Shown in pieces: positions 1-7,185 of a DNA stretch of 27,637 nucleotides. Source of the DNA: Rhodocyclaceae bacterium UBA1310 (GTDB lineage Bacteria; Pseudomonadota; Gammaproteobacteria; Burkholderiales; Rhodocyclaceae); assembly GCA_002307175.1 (NCBI GenBank), contig DBTS01000146.1:1-27637 (forward strand), written 5' to 3'. Every line of letters begins with the position of its first letter. Position 1 is the stretch's first letter. The notes under the pieces were generated by a model. That model made no database searches, was not told where the DNA came from, and saw nothing but the letters and a program-made list of their open reading frames with translations. Made by a program: the position numbers and the translations under genes.

Positions 1-501
1 GTCCAAGCGACCGGAGCCAGCTCTACCCGCCTGTTTTATGCCCATGTCCAGGACAAGTTTCACTTTGCGATTACGGGCCACACAGCGGCGGAAATCATTG
101 CCATAAAGGCGGATGCCACCAAGCCCTTGATGGGCATGAGCACTTACAAGCATGCACCAGATGGCCGCGTATTGAGATCGGATTCAGTCGTGGCAAAAAA
201 TTATTTGAGCGAAGCTGACATCAAAAAACTGGAACGTGCTGTATCGGCTTTTTTTGATTATATCGAGGGCATCATCGAGCGGCGCAACACGTTCACGATG
301 GAGAGCTTTGCCGAAAGCGTGGACAAGTTTCTGTCTTTTAACGAATACCAGATCCTGGAAGGCTACGGGACAGTCAGTCGCAAACAGGCGGAACAGAAGG
401 CCGTTGCAGAATATGAAAAGTTCAACCGGCAGCAACGCATTGAATCCGATTTTGATCGTGAAGTGAAAAAACTGCTGCATCAGAAGGACGCCAAGAAATG
501 A
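1..501 (+). CDS. RhuM family protein, 5'-truncated by window edge
   Basis: The reading frame is open from base 1 and ends at a TGA at 499-501, so only the last 166 residues are visible. The block FAITGHTAAEIIAIKADATK followed by an MGMSTYK-like segment, then a KNYLSE motif and a YEKF(N)R-like tail, is what I recognise as the C-terminal half of RhuM (virulence RhuM/Fic-DOC family). These proteins are often encoded inside type I restriction-modification operons. The stop overlaps the hsdR start by four bases (ATGA), implying one transcript and coupled translation. The biochemical role of RhuM is not established. An internal ATG at 127 exists, but the homologous sequence continues upstream of it, so it is not the true start. 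Confidence 0.8.
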   Translation, partial: VQATGASSTRLFYAHVQDKFHFAITGHTAAEIIAIKADATKPLMGMSTYKHAPDGRVLRSDSVVAKNYLSEADIKKLERAVSAFFDYIEGIIERRNTFTMESFAESVDKFLSFNEYQILEGYGTVSRKQAEQKAVAEYEKFNRQQRIESDFDREVKKLLHQKDAKK

Positions 502-3500
502 GCGACTACAAAACCATCGCCGAATCGAATAATTTCATCGTTCTGGATCAATACACCAAAGACTGGAAGGTTGCCGAAAGCTACCAGAGCGAAAGCAGTC
601 TGGAACAGGAGCTGATCCAGGACCTGGTGAATCAGGGTTACGAGTACCTGCCGGGGCTGAACAATCCAGAGGCTTTGCGGGCGAATGTACGCCAGCAGCT
701 ACAGAGCCTGAATGACGTGCAGTTTTCAGAAAGCGAATGGCTGCGTTTTGTCGAGACCTGGCTGGACAAGCCCAGTGACGGCATCGTTGAGAAAACCCGC
801 AAGATCCATGACGACCATGTTCATGACTTTGTCTTCGACGATGGGCGCATCCAGAATATCTACCTGCTGGATAAAAAAACCGTTGCCCGCAACAAGGTGC
901 AGGTGATCCGGCAGTTTGAACAGACGGGCAGCCACGCGAACCGCTACGACGTGACGATTCTGGTGAATGGCCTGCCACTGGTGCAGGTGGAACTGAAGAA
1001 GCGTGGCGTGGCGATTCGCGAGGCGTTTAACCAGATCCACCGCTACAGCAAGGAGAGCTTCAACAGCGAGCATTCCCTGTTCAAGTACCTGCAGCTGTTT
1101 GTGATCTCCAACGGCACGGACAGCCGCTATTTCGCCAACACCACCCAGCGCAACAAGAACAGTTTCGATTTCACGATGAACTGGGCGCAGGCGGACAACA
1201 GCCTGATCAAGGACCTGAAGGACTTCACCTCGACGTTTTTCCAGAAAGACACGCTGCTGAAAGTACTGCTACGGTATTCGGTGTTCGACACCAGCAACAC
1301 GCTGCTGGTGATGCGCCCCTATCAGATTGCGGCCACCGAGCGCATTCTGTGGAAGATCAATAGTGCCTATCAGGCCAAGAACTGGAGCAGGGCCGAAGGG
1401 GGCGGCTTCATCTGGCACACCACCGGCTCGGGCAAGACCCTGACGAGTTTCAAGGCGGCACGCCTGGCCACGGAGCTGGAGTTCATCGACAAGGTGTTCT
1501 TCGTGGTGGACCGCAAGGATCTGGATTACCAGACCATGAAGGAATACCAGCGCTTCTCGCCCGACAGCGTGAATGGCTCGGATAGCACTGCCGGGCTGAA
1601 GCGTAATCTGGACAAGAATGACAACAAGATCATCGTCACCACCATCCAGAAGCTCAACAATCTGATCAAAAGCGAAGACAGCCTGCCTATCTACGACAAG
1701 CAGGTGGTGTTCATTTTTGATGAGTGCCACCGCAGCCAGTTTGGTGAAGCGCAAAAGAATCTGAAGAAGAAGTTCAAGAAGTTCTACCAGTTTGGCTTTA
1801 CCGGCACGCCTATCTTCCCGCAGAACGCGCTGGGCGCGGACACCACCGCCAGTGTCTTCGGCCGTGAATTGCATTCGTATGTGATCACCGATGCGATCCG
1901 CGATGAGAAGGTGCTGAAGTTCAAAGTGGATTACAACGATGTGCGCCCGCAGTTCCAGCACATTGAAACGGAAAAGGACGAGAAGAAACTCAATGCAGCA
2001 GAGAACAAGCAGGCTCTGCTGCACCCGGACCGCATCCGCGAGATTACCCAGTACATCCTGGCCAACTACCGCCAGAAAACCCACCGCCTGCAGGCCGCAG
2101 CCAAGGGCTTCAATGCAATGTTTGCGGTGAGCAGCGTTGATGCTGCCAAGCTCTATTACGAGTCGTTCAAGACGCTCCAGGAGGGCACCGACAAACCGCT
2201 GAAAGTGGCCACCATCTTCTCGTTTGCGGCGAACGAGGAACAGGATGCCGTGGGCGAAATTCTGGATGAAAGCTTTGATGTTTCAGCCATGAACAGTAGC
2301 GCCAAAGAGTTTCTGGACGCGGCCATTGCGGATTACAACGCACTGTTCAAGACCAACTTCAGCATAGACAGCAAGGGCTTCCAGAATTATTACCGTGATC
2401 TGGCCAAGCAGGTCAAAGCCAAGGAAATCGACCTGCTGATTGTGGTGGGCATGTTCCTGACCGGCTTTGATGCCCCCACACTGAACACGCTCTTTGTGGA
2501 TAAAAACCTGCGCTTTCACGGCCTGATGCAGGCTTACTCACGCACCAACCGCATTTTTGACGCCACCAAGACCTTCGGCAATATCGTCACTTTCCGCGAT
2601 CTGGAACAGGCGACTATCGACGCCATCACGCTGTTTGGTGACAAAAACACCAAGAACGTGGTGCTGGAGAAGAGCTACAAGGAATACATGGAAGGCTACA
2701 CCGACACCACAACCGGTGAAGCGCGGCGCGGGTTTGTGGAGGTGGTGAAGGAGCTGGAACAGCGTTTCCCGGATCCGTCAGCCATCGAAAAGGAAGCGGA
2801 CAAGAAGGCTTTCGCAAAGCTTTTTGGCGAGTATCTGCGCGTTGAGAACGTGCTGCAGAACTATGATGAATTCGCCAGCCTCAAGGGGCTGCAAGAGATC
2901 GACAGGAACGATCCTGCTGCAGTGGAAGCATTCAAGGCCAAGCATTACCTGAGTGATGCCGATCTGGCTACGCTGGAAGAAATCAAGATCCCCGCCGAGC
3001 GAAAGATCCAGGACTATCGTTCCACCTATAACGACGTGCGGGACTGGCTACGCCGGGAAAAGTCTTCCGGCGAAAAGGAAAAATCGACTGTCGACTGGGA
3101 TGATGTGGTCTTTGAGGTGGACCTACTGAAGTCGCAGGAAATCAATCTGGATTACATCCTGGAGCTGATTTTTGAGCACAACAAAAAAACCAAAAACAAA
3201 TCAGAACTGGTCGATGAAGTACGCCGGCTAATTCGCGCCAGCCTGGGCAACCGCGCCAAGGAGAGCTTGCTGGTCGATTTTATCAACCAGACCGACCTGG
3301 ACAAGCTTGGCGACAAGGCTGGTGTGATTGACGCTTTCTTCACTTTTGCACAGGCGGAACAACAGCGTGAGGCGCAAGAACTGATCAGCTCCGAAAGCCT
3401 GAATGCGGAAGAAGCCCGGCGGTACATCACCACCTCGCTCAAACGGGAATTCGCCAGCGAGAACGGCACCGAGCTCAATTCACTCTTGCCCAAGATGAGC

Positions 3501-3596
3501 CCACTCAACCCGCAATATCTCACCAAAAAGCAGAACGTCTTCCAGAAGATCGCGGCCTTTGTCGAGAAGTTCAAGGGCGTGGGCGGGCAAATCTGA
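498..3596 (+). CDS. hsdR: Type I restriction enzyme, R (motor/nuclease) subunit, type IC-like
   Basis: This 1032-aa protein has the full HsdR layout. The N-terminal PD-(D/E)XK nuclease domain carries D151, then E165 and K167 in VQVELKKRG. The superfamily-2 helicase motor has Walker A TTGSGKT at 308-314 (Lys313), DECH at 408-411, TGTP at 435-438 and QAYSRTNR at 678-685. A helical C-terminal domain of about 300 residues binds the methylase core in this family. Residue numbering matches the catalytic residues known for EcoR124I (D151, E165, K167, K313), which places it near type IC. It should translocate and cleave unmodified DNA, but only with HsdM and HsdS, which must lie upstream outside the window. 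The start overlaps the RhuM stop by four bases. No frameshift or missing catalytic residue is seen. Confidence 0.97.
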   Translation: MSDYKTIAESNNFIVLDQYTKDWKVAESYQSESSLEQELIQDLVNQGYEYLPGLNNPEALRANVRQQLQSLNDVQFSESEWLRFVETWLDKPSDGIVEKTRKIHDDHVHDFVFDDGRIQNIYLLDKKTVARNKVQVIRQFEQTGSHANRYDVTILVNGLPLVQVELKKRGVAIREAFNQIHRYSKESFNSEHSLFKYLQLFVISNGTDSRYFANTTQRNKNSFDFTMNWAQADNSLIKDLKDFTSTFFQKDTLLKVLLRYSVFDTSNTLLVMRPYQIAATERILWKINSAYQAKNWSRAEGGGFIWHTTGSGKTLTSFKAARLATELEFIDKVFFVVDRKDLDYQTMKEYQRFSPDSVNGSDSTAGLKRNLDKNDNKIIVTTIQKLNNLIKSEDSLPIYDKQVVFIFDECHRSQFGEAQKNLKKKFKKFYQFGFTGTPIFPQNALGADTTASVFGRELHSYVITDAIRDEKVLKFKVDYNDVRPQFQHIETEKDEKKLNAAENKQALLHPDRIREITQYILANYRQKTHRLQAAAKGFNAMFAVSSVDAAKLYYESFKTLQEGTDKPLKVATIFSFAANEEQDAVGEILDESFDVSAMNSSAKEFLDAAIADYNALFKTNFSIDSKGFQNYYRDLAKQVKAKEIDLLIVVGMFLTGFDAPTLNTLFVDKNLRFHGLMQAYSRTNRIFDATKTFGNIVTFRDLEQATIDAITLFGDKNTKNVVLEKSYKEYMEGYTDTTTGEARRGFVEVVKELEQRFPDPSAIEKEADKKAFAKLFGEYLRVENVLQNYDEFASLKGLQEIDRNDPAAVEAFKAKHYLSDADLATLEEIKIPAERKIQDYRSTYNDVRDWLRREKSSGEKEKSTVDWDDVVFEVDLLKSQEINLDYILELIFEHNKKTKNKSELVDEVRRLIRASLGNRAKESLLVDFINQTDLDKLGDKAGVIDAFFTFAQAEQQREAQELISSESLNAEEARRYITTSLKREFASENGTELNSLLPKMSPLNPQYLTKKQNVFQKIAAFVEKFKGVGGQI

Positions 3597-3902
3597 CGGA
3601 GTTACGACTCACATTGCCACTATGCAAACAAAGAAAACAGACCCGTCAGCCGGTAAACATATGAAATTAACGAGCCAGACACTTACTCATCAACATCGCT
3701 AAAAACAGAGCGATCACTTTTTTGCTCACTCTGCGCCGCCGAAGGGTAATCTGGGATAGGCATGGGCTATGTTCTTTTTCTGCTGCACTGCAATTTGGCA
3801 AGATTTTTAATTATAAATCTTCATTGTCATTGCCATGGGCATTCCTGCAAGGCAAGCTATATTCACCCGTAAATTCATATTACTCACAATCACCAACAGG
3901 CC

Positions 3903-3920
3903 AGTCAATATTTATTGACT
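3903..3920. promoter_or_regulatory. Near-perfect 18-bp palindrome, candidate operator
   Basis: AGTCAATA and TATTGACT form perfect 8-bp arms separated by TT. The right arm ends in a TTGACT -35-like hexamer, and a TAGAAT hexamer lies at 3945-3950, but the 24-base spacing is too long for a standard promoter. It sits 150 bases before the PLD gene. An operator for a homodimeric regulator is the natural reading. Confidence 0.45.
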
Positions 3921-3962
3921 ATTACGCCTTATATGTCAGTACGGTAGAATTTTTACTATGCA

Positions 3963-4009
3963 GAGCGGGCCCAGTTCGCGAAAAACAAGCCGAGTTGGGC
4001 CTGACGCTC
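3963..4009 (+). promoter_or_regulatory. Potential stem-loop in the leader of the PLD gene
   Basis: GAGCG (3963-3967) plus GGCCCA (3968-3973) can pair with TGGGCC (3996-4001) and CGCTC (4005-4009), with a 3-base bulge and a 22-base loop. The loop contains a small TTCGCGAA palindrome. It would form in the 5' leader if transcription starts near 3950. No T-tract follows, so it is not a canonical terminator. Confidence 0.35.
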
Positions 4010-4070
4010 CTACTCAGCCCCCTGGCTGATAAGGCTTTCGTTTGAATTCATTGAATATTTTGGAGTTGTA

Positions 4071-4766
4071 ATGGCCCGATTTCTCAACACCAGCGCTACG
4101 AATTATTTTTTGGAAGAGCTGATCAAGAACGCGAAAGACAGACTGATCCTCATCAGCCCATTCTTGCGACTGAATGATCGGATCAAAGAACTCCTGGAAG
4201 ACAAAAACCGGCTCAAAATCGATGTGCGCGTCGTCTACGGCAAAAGCGAGTTGCAGCCTGCGGAGATCAGTTGGTTAAAATCGCTCACCTACTTACGCAC
4301 CAGCTTCTGTAAAAATCTGCATGCGAAGTGCTACATCAATGAAGAGATGTGCATCATCACTAGCATGAATCTATACGACTTCAGCCAACAGAATAATAAT
4401 GAAATGGGGATACTTATCAACCGTGCGGAAGACCCCGATCTTTACAAAGAAGCGTATGAAGAAGCACAGCGCATTATCCGGATCAGCGATGAAGTTCGCA
4501 TATCCGTCGAGACCGTAGAAAAAGAAGCTGAGACAGCGGCGGAAAGTGAAGAGCCCTCCACGGAGAAACTCACCTCTTCGAAGCTTGCACAGAAACTTGG
4601 CATCAAGACCCAGGAACTACTTGATCGCCTCGCCCAATCAGGCCATTTGGAAGTGCGTGATGGAAAAAATTTCATCACTGCGAAGGGTAAGGAGGCGGGT
4701 GGCGAATTCCGTATGAGCCCGAAGCACGGCCCCTACTTCCTGTGGCCGGAGGGGTTTCAGGTCTGA
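4071..4766 (+). CDS. Phospholipase D-like (putative nuclease) protein with C-terminal winged-helix region
   Basis: A 231-aa protein preceded by a GGAG ribosome binding site five bases before the ATG. Residues 1-140 form a single PLD-type domain with H84, K86, E91, S98 and N100 in the order HxKx4(D/E)...SxN. The usual Asp of the HKD motif is Glu here. One motif per chain means an active site would form in a dimer, as in Nuc and BfiI-type nucleases. Residues 141-165 are a very acidic linker. Residues 166-230 (LTSSKLAQKLGIKTQELLDR onward, ending FLWPEGF) look like a winged-helix DNA-binding domain. There is no signal peptide, so it acts in the cytoplasm. An HNH endonuclease follows about 47 bases downstream. 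A DNA-targeting nuclease or regulator is likely; the substrate is unknown. Confidence 0.8.
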   Translation: MARFLNTSATNYFLEELIKNAKDRLILISPFLRLNDRIKELLEDKNRLKIDVRVVYGKSELQPAEISWLKSLTYLRTSFCKNLHAKCYINEEMCIITSMNLYDFSQQNNNEMGILINRAEDPDLYKEAYEEAQRIIRISDEVRISVETVEKEAETAAESEEPSTEKLTSSKLAQKLGIKTQELLDRLAQSGHLEVRDGKNFITAKGKEAGGEFRMSPKHGPYFLWPEGFQV

Positions 4767-4813
4767 GCACAAGCAGTGCAACACGACGGGGCCCGATCAA
4801 CGTGCTGAAACCC

Positions 4814-5581
4814 ATGGCAACATCGAAGAACTGGACGAACGAGCAAGCCAAACTGGCGTTTCATCTCTATTGCCAGTTGCCCTTTGGCAAACTCCACAAA
4901 GGCAATCCAGAAATCATTCGCCTTGCCAAAATAATCGGGCGAACGCCGTCTGCGGTCGCCATGAAGCTGGTGAACTTCGCCAGCCTCGATCCGGCGATTA
5001 CCTCTTCAGGGCGCAAAGGGCTGGACGGTGCCTCAAATCTTGATCGGGAAATCTGGGAAGAATTCCATGCCGATTGGGAACGACTGGCGGTGGAATGCGA
5101 AATGCTCCGCCGTAGTCTCGACACAGCGCCGTTAGCGGATGAAGCCGAAGAAACGCTCATTCCGGAGGACTTTACCGGCGAAACTCGGCTGGCCGTTACC
5201 GAACAGCGCATCAAGCAGAATTTCTTCCGTCGTGCGGTGCTCAGCAGTTATGGTGGGCGCTGCTGTATGTCAGGCGTTTCGGAACCACGGCTGCTGATTG
5301 CGAGCCATATTGTGCCGTGGAGCAAAGATAAGAAAAATCGACTGAACCCGGCGAACGGATTGTGCCTTTCAGCGATTCATGACCGTGCGTTCGACAAAGG
5401 GCTGATTTCAGTTGCGGAGGATTTCCGTATCCTGATCTCAGAGGTGCTTCTATCCAGCAAAGATGAATTTCTGAAAACCACCTTTTCAACGCTTCAGGGG
5501 CGCCAGATTGCGCTGCCCGAGCGGTTCCGGCCAGACGCTAATTTCTTGCTTCGGCACAAAACTGAGGTGTATGTGGGGTAG
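4814..5581 (+). CDS. HNH endonuclease (putative restriction-type)
   Basis: From the ATG at 4814 the protein is 255 aa. N-terminal residues 6-60, beginning NWTNEQAKLAFHLYC, match the conserved domain found before HNH modules in predicted restriction nucleases. Residues 150-196 hold the nuclease core: Cys150-Cys151, SHIVPWS (164-170), a NRLNPANGLCLS stretch, and HDRAFDKG (189-196), which gives the H, N and H of the fold. This corresponds to the HNH_2-type family as I recall it. An in-frame GTG at 4742 would overlap the PLD gene and GTG 4802 is also possible. I prefer 4814 because homology begins there. It is probably co-transcribed with the PLD gene. A restriction or modification-dependent nuclease role is inferred, and no partner methylase is adjacent. 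Confidence 0.85.
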   Translation: MATSKNWTNEQAKLAFHLYCQLPFGKLHKGNPEIIRLAKIIGRTPSAVAMKLVNFASLDPAITSSGRKGLDGASNLDREIWEEFHADWERLAVECEMLRRSLDTAPLADEAEETLIPEDFTGETRLAVTEQRIKQNFFRRAVLSSYGGRCCMSGVSEPRLLIASHIVPWSKDKKNRLNPANGLCLSAIHDRAFDKGLISVAEDFRILISEVLLSSKDEFLKTTFSTLQGRQIALPERFRPDANFLLRHKTEVYVG

Positions 5582-5608
5582 TCGTTGAATGGGACACAGG
5601 GGCGTCAA

Positions 5609-5623
5609 AATGTCGGGGACATT
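5609..5623. repeat. Short perfect hairpin, REP-like or weak terminator
   Basis: AATGTC-GGG-GACATT forms a perfect 6-bp stem with a 3-base loop, 28 bases after the HNH stop and inside a GGGACA-rich stretch. Such sequences resemble REP/RAYT-associated repeats. No T-tract follows, so termination is doubtful. A second small dyad, CCTGC-CA-GCAGG, lies at 5639-5650. Confidence 0.3.
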
Positions 5624-5737
5624 CTTGTACTGAACAATCCTGCCAGCAGGTTTGACACCACGGCCTGATTAATAGATGCCGCAACCGACGCGGGAAGTAC
5701 GAAACCAAAGCTGGTTCAGTTGATGGCAGCAACTTCA

Positions 5738-6235
5738 CTACCGCACCCAGCGACGAGCATCTTTCAACAGCAAGAGTAACTGTTGCTCGCGCAGCGGCGA
5801 CGGAACAAAACCAAACCGCGTATAAAACTTGGCAGCATCCTGATCGATCGGATGGGTCAGCATGGCGCGGATCCCGGCATGCTCTGCAATCAACAGTGTT
5901 CGGCGGATGGCATCTTGCAGCATGCCGTAGCCAACTCCCCTCCCTTGATCTTGGGAAGCCACCGCCAAGCGGGCCAGGATAATGACCGGCACCGGGTACT
6001 GCCCCATGCCTTTGCGGATGCGCTCGGGCGCTTCCAGCGTATCCACTTGGCCAACAGTCAGGCTGAAGTAGCCCACAACGCGCACATCCTCACACACCAC
6101 AAAGGTCTTGGCTGATCCGCTTCCCTGCGCCTGGCGTGCATGGCGAATCAGCCACTCATTGAGTTGCGGCTTGCCGCAATCGAAGCCGTCCAACTGGTGG
6201 CGAGCATCCAAGGGCTCCGGTTTGCGCAGGCTCAT
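5738..6235 (-). CDS. GNAT-family toxin, TacT-like tRNA acetyltransferase
   Basis: A 165-aa single-domain GNAT protein. The acetyl-CoA pyrophosphate loop is seen as DQGRGVGYGML (96-106), preceded by the strand VIILARLAV. A FYTRFGF motif (137-143) contains the Tyr that acts catalytically in TacT-type toxins. N-terminal FDCGKPQLNEWL is typical of the TacT/AtaT group. These toxins acetylate the amino group of aminoacyl-tRNA and block translation. It lies directly downstream of, and overlaps by four bases, a DUF1778 antitoxin gene, which is the standard order. The fold and pairing are confident; the target tRNA is not determined here. Confidence 0.9.
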   Translation of the reverse strand: MSLRKPEPLDARHQLDGFDCGKPQLNEWLIRHARQAQGSGSAKTFVVCEDVRVVGYFSLTVGQVDTLEAPERIRKGMGQYPVPVIILARLAVASQDQGRGVGYGMLQDAIRRTLLIAEHAGIRAMLTHPIDQDAAKFYTRFGFVPSPLREQQLLLLLKDARRWVR

Positions 6236-6522
6236 TGATCTTCCCAGGGCGACTTCCGGGAAAACAGATCGCGCAGACCCTCGTTCACCTGTTCAGGCTG
6301 ATCCAGCAAATCCATCAAGGCCTGGTATTGAGGCCCCGAAGCCATGAAGAGGCGCTGATCCAGCAGAGCCTGCTCGGCTGCTTGACAGGCGCTATCAAGG
6401 ATGAAATCCGTCAAAGACTTGTGCGATACCTCCGCCGCTCGGCGCAACATGGCCTCTTGCTCAAGCGTGGCACGCAAACCCAGACGCGCCGAACGTGGTG
6501 AAGATGATGAAATTGAAGTCAT
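6232..6522 (-). CDS. DUF1778 (TacA-like) antitoxin
   Basis: A 96-aa protein with an N-terminal ribbon-helix-helix region (about residues 10-42: RLGLRATLEQEAMLRRAA, then KSLTDFIL). A helical C-terminal tail should wrap the GNAT toxin. This is the DUF1778 antitoxin family paired with TacT-like enzymes. A good AGGAG ribosome binding site lies at 6529-6533 on the complementary strand. The stop overlaps the toxin start by four bases, giving coupled translation. It should repress its own operon through the dyad at 6548-6563. Confidence 0.9.
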   Translation of the reverse strand: MTSISSSSPRSARLGLRATLEQEAMLRRAAEVSHKSLTDFILDSACQAAEQALLDQRLFMASGPQYQALMDLLDQPEQVNEGLRDLFSRKSPWEDQ

Positions 6523-6547
6523 GTGACACTCCTGATGCGTAACCTAC

Positions 6548-6583
6548 GTATTAATGTTAGTACAAATGACACACAAAATCCAA
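6548..6583 (-). promoter_or_regulatory. Promoter and operator dyad of the TacAT-like operon
   Basis: The imperfect 16-bp dyad at 6548-6563 matches its own complement at 12 of 16 positions (GTAxTAAxxTTAxTAC). Read on the minus strand, TAACAT (6554-6559) is a plausible -10 within the dyad. TTGGAT (6578-6583) is a weak -35 at 18-bp spacing. This fits autorepression by a ribbon-helix-helix antitoxin. Confidence 0.45.
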
Positions 6584-6717
6584 TTATCACAGCTTGTTTT
6601 TTCAGGCTTTTGTTGCATTGCCGCCTCAACAGCCTGGCAGGGTTATCAAGCAATAAATGGTGGCCAAACCAAGTCTCGAACCGCTAAAGTATCTCTACCG
6701 TGAAACGGATCTACACC

Positions 6718-6882
6718 ATGCCCCCGCCAAGCACGAAAAAGAGCAAAGCACCGACTCGCAAGGCCCTGATCCGTGCCATCGCGAGCTCCACTGCCGTGGA
6801 AACAGGCCAGAGCATCCAGGCGCTCGAAAAAAAGCTCCTGCTCAATAAGCTGCGCTTTGCCCACATCAAGCTGGCCCGCTAA
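6718..6882 (+). CDS. Small hypothetical basic protein
   Basis: The reading frame encodes 54 aa from ATG 6718, or 60 aa from GTG 6700. It is lysine/arginine-rich at the N-terminus and has an amphipathic helical run, IASSTAVETGQSIQALEKKL. I do not recognise the family. Its composition looks more protein-like than the opposite frames, and its stop abuts the 3' end of a minus-strand remnant with a four-base tail-to-tail overlap. No clear ribosome binding site precedes either start, so expression is doubtful. Confidence 0.35.
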   Translation: MPPPSTKKSKAPTRKALIRAIASSTAVETGQSIQALEKKLLLNKLRFAHIKLAR

Positions 6883-7185
6883 GTTCCACATTCTTCCACA
6901 TTCCCCTTGTCTCCAGCGTTCAGCGCCTGCCGAACACACGCGCCCATCGGGGCGCAGTTCCCCGCAACCCCGGCGTGGATAGCGCCAATATAGCGCGCCT
7001 TGTATGCATCCCATCCGCTGTAATCCGGCGGCGCATGCCCTGCCTGAACCGCCATCACAGCCGCAGCCTTGTACCGGGCTGCCGGTGCTCAGGCGGAAGC
7101 GCTCGCGCTCATCGCGGCGCCCCACCATGTCGAGCATGAAGTGATGCGCCATACCCCAGTGAAAGCCATCTTTACTTGCAGCTGC
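6879..7185 (-). pseudogene. Frameshifted, truncated gene remnant of unknown family
   Basis: On the minus strand one frame gives a protein-like segment, KDGFHWGMAHHFMLDMVGRR and onward to FRLSTGSP, from about 7185 to 7085. The sense then appears to continue in another frame as APAARYKAAAVMAVQAG, DYSGWDAYKARYIGAIHAG, to a TAG at 6879-6881. The two halves join smoothly at about 7075-7090, suggesting a single frameshift. An in-frame TGA at 7186-7188 with no good start says the 5' end is lost too. The second segment alone has an ATG at 7055 giving 58 aa. The function is not recognised. Confidence 0.35.

Larger units (their letters stand above)
3597..4070. other. AT-rich intergenic region with several dyads, no convincing gene
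   Basis: This 474-base gap is visibly more AT-rich than its neighbours. A TTG-initiated 107-codon frame crosses it (3722-4045) but lacks a ribosome binding site and recognisable protein character, so I do not call it. It holds an imperfect dyad at 3800-3821, an 18-bp near-perfect palindrome at 3903-3920, a TAGAAT -10-like hexamer at 3945-3950 and a long stem at 3963-4009. No good hsdR terminator is visible; CTGACGG at the hsdR stop and CCGTCAG at about 3644 are complementary but far apart. Confidence 0.6.

Noticed and set aside
1269..2084. Minus-strand frame of 271 codons inside hsdR
   Set aside because: It lies within the helicase motor of hsdR and shows no independent start signal or motif.
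3722..4045. 107-codon plus-strand frame in the AT-rich gap
   Set aside because: It starts with TTG, has no ribosome binding site, and the translation lacks family or domain character; the region carries regulatory-looking dyads.
6646..7152. 168-codon minus-strand frame
   Set aside because: Only its first third looks protein-like; the rest is Cys/Gly/Arg-rich noise while the better continuation lies in another frame, so it is listed as a frameshifted remnant instead.
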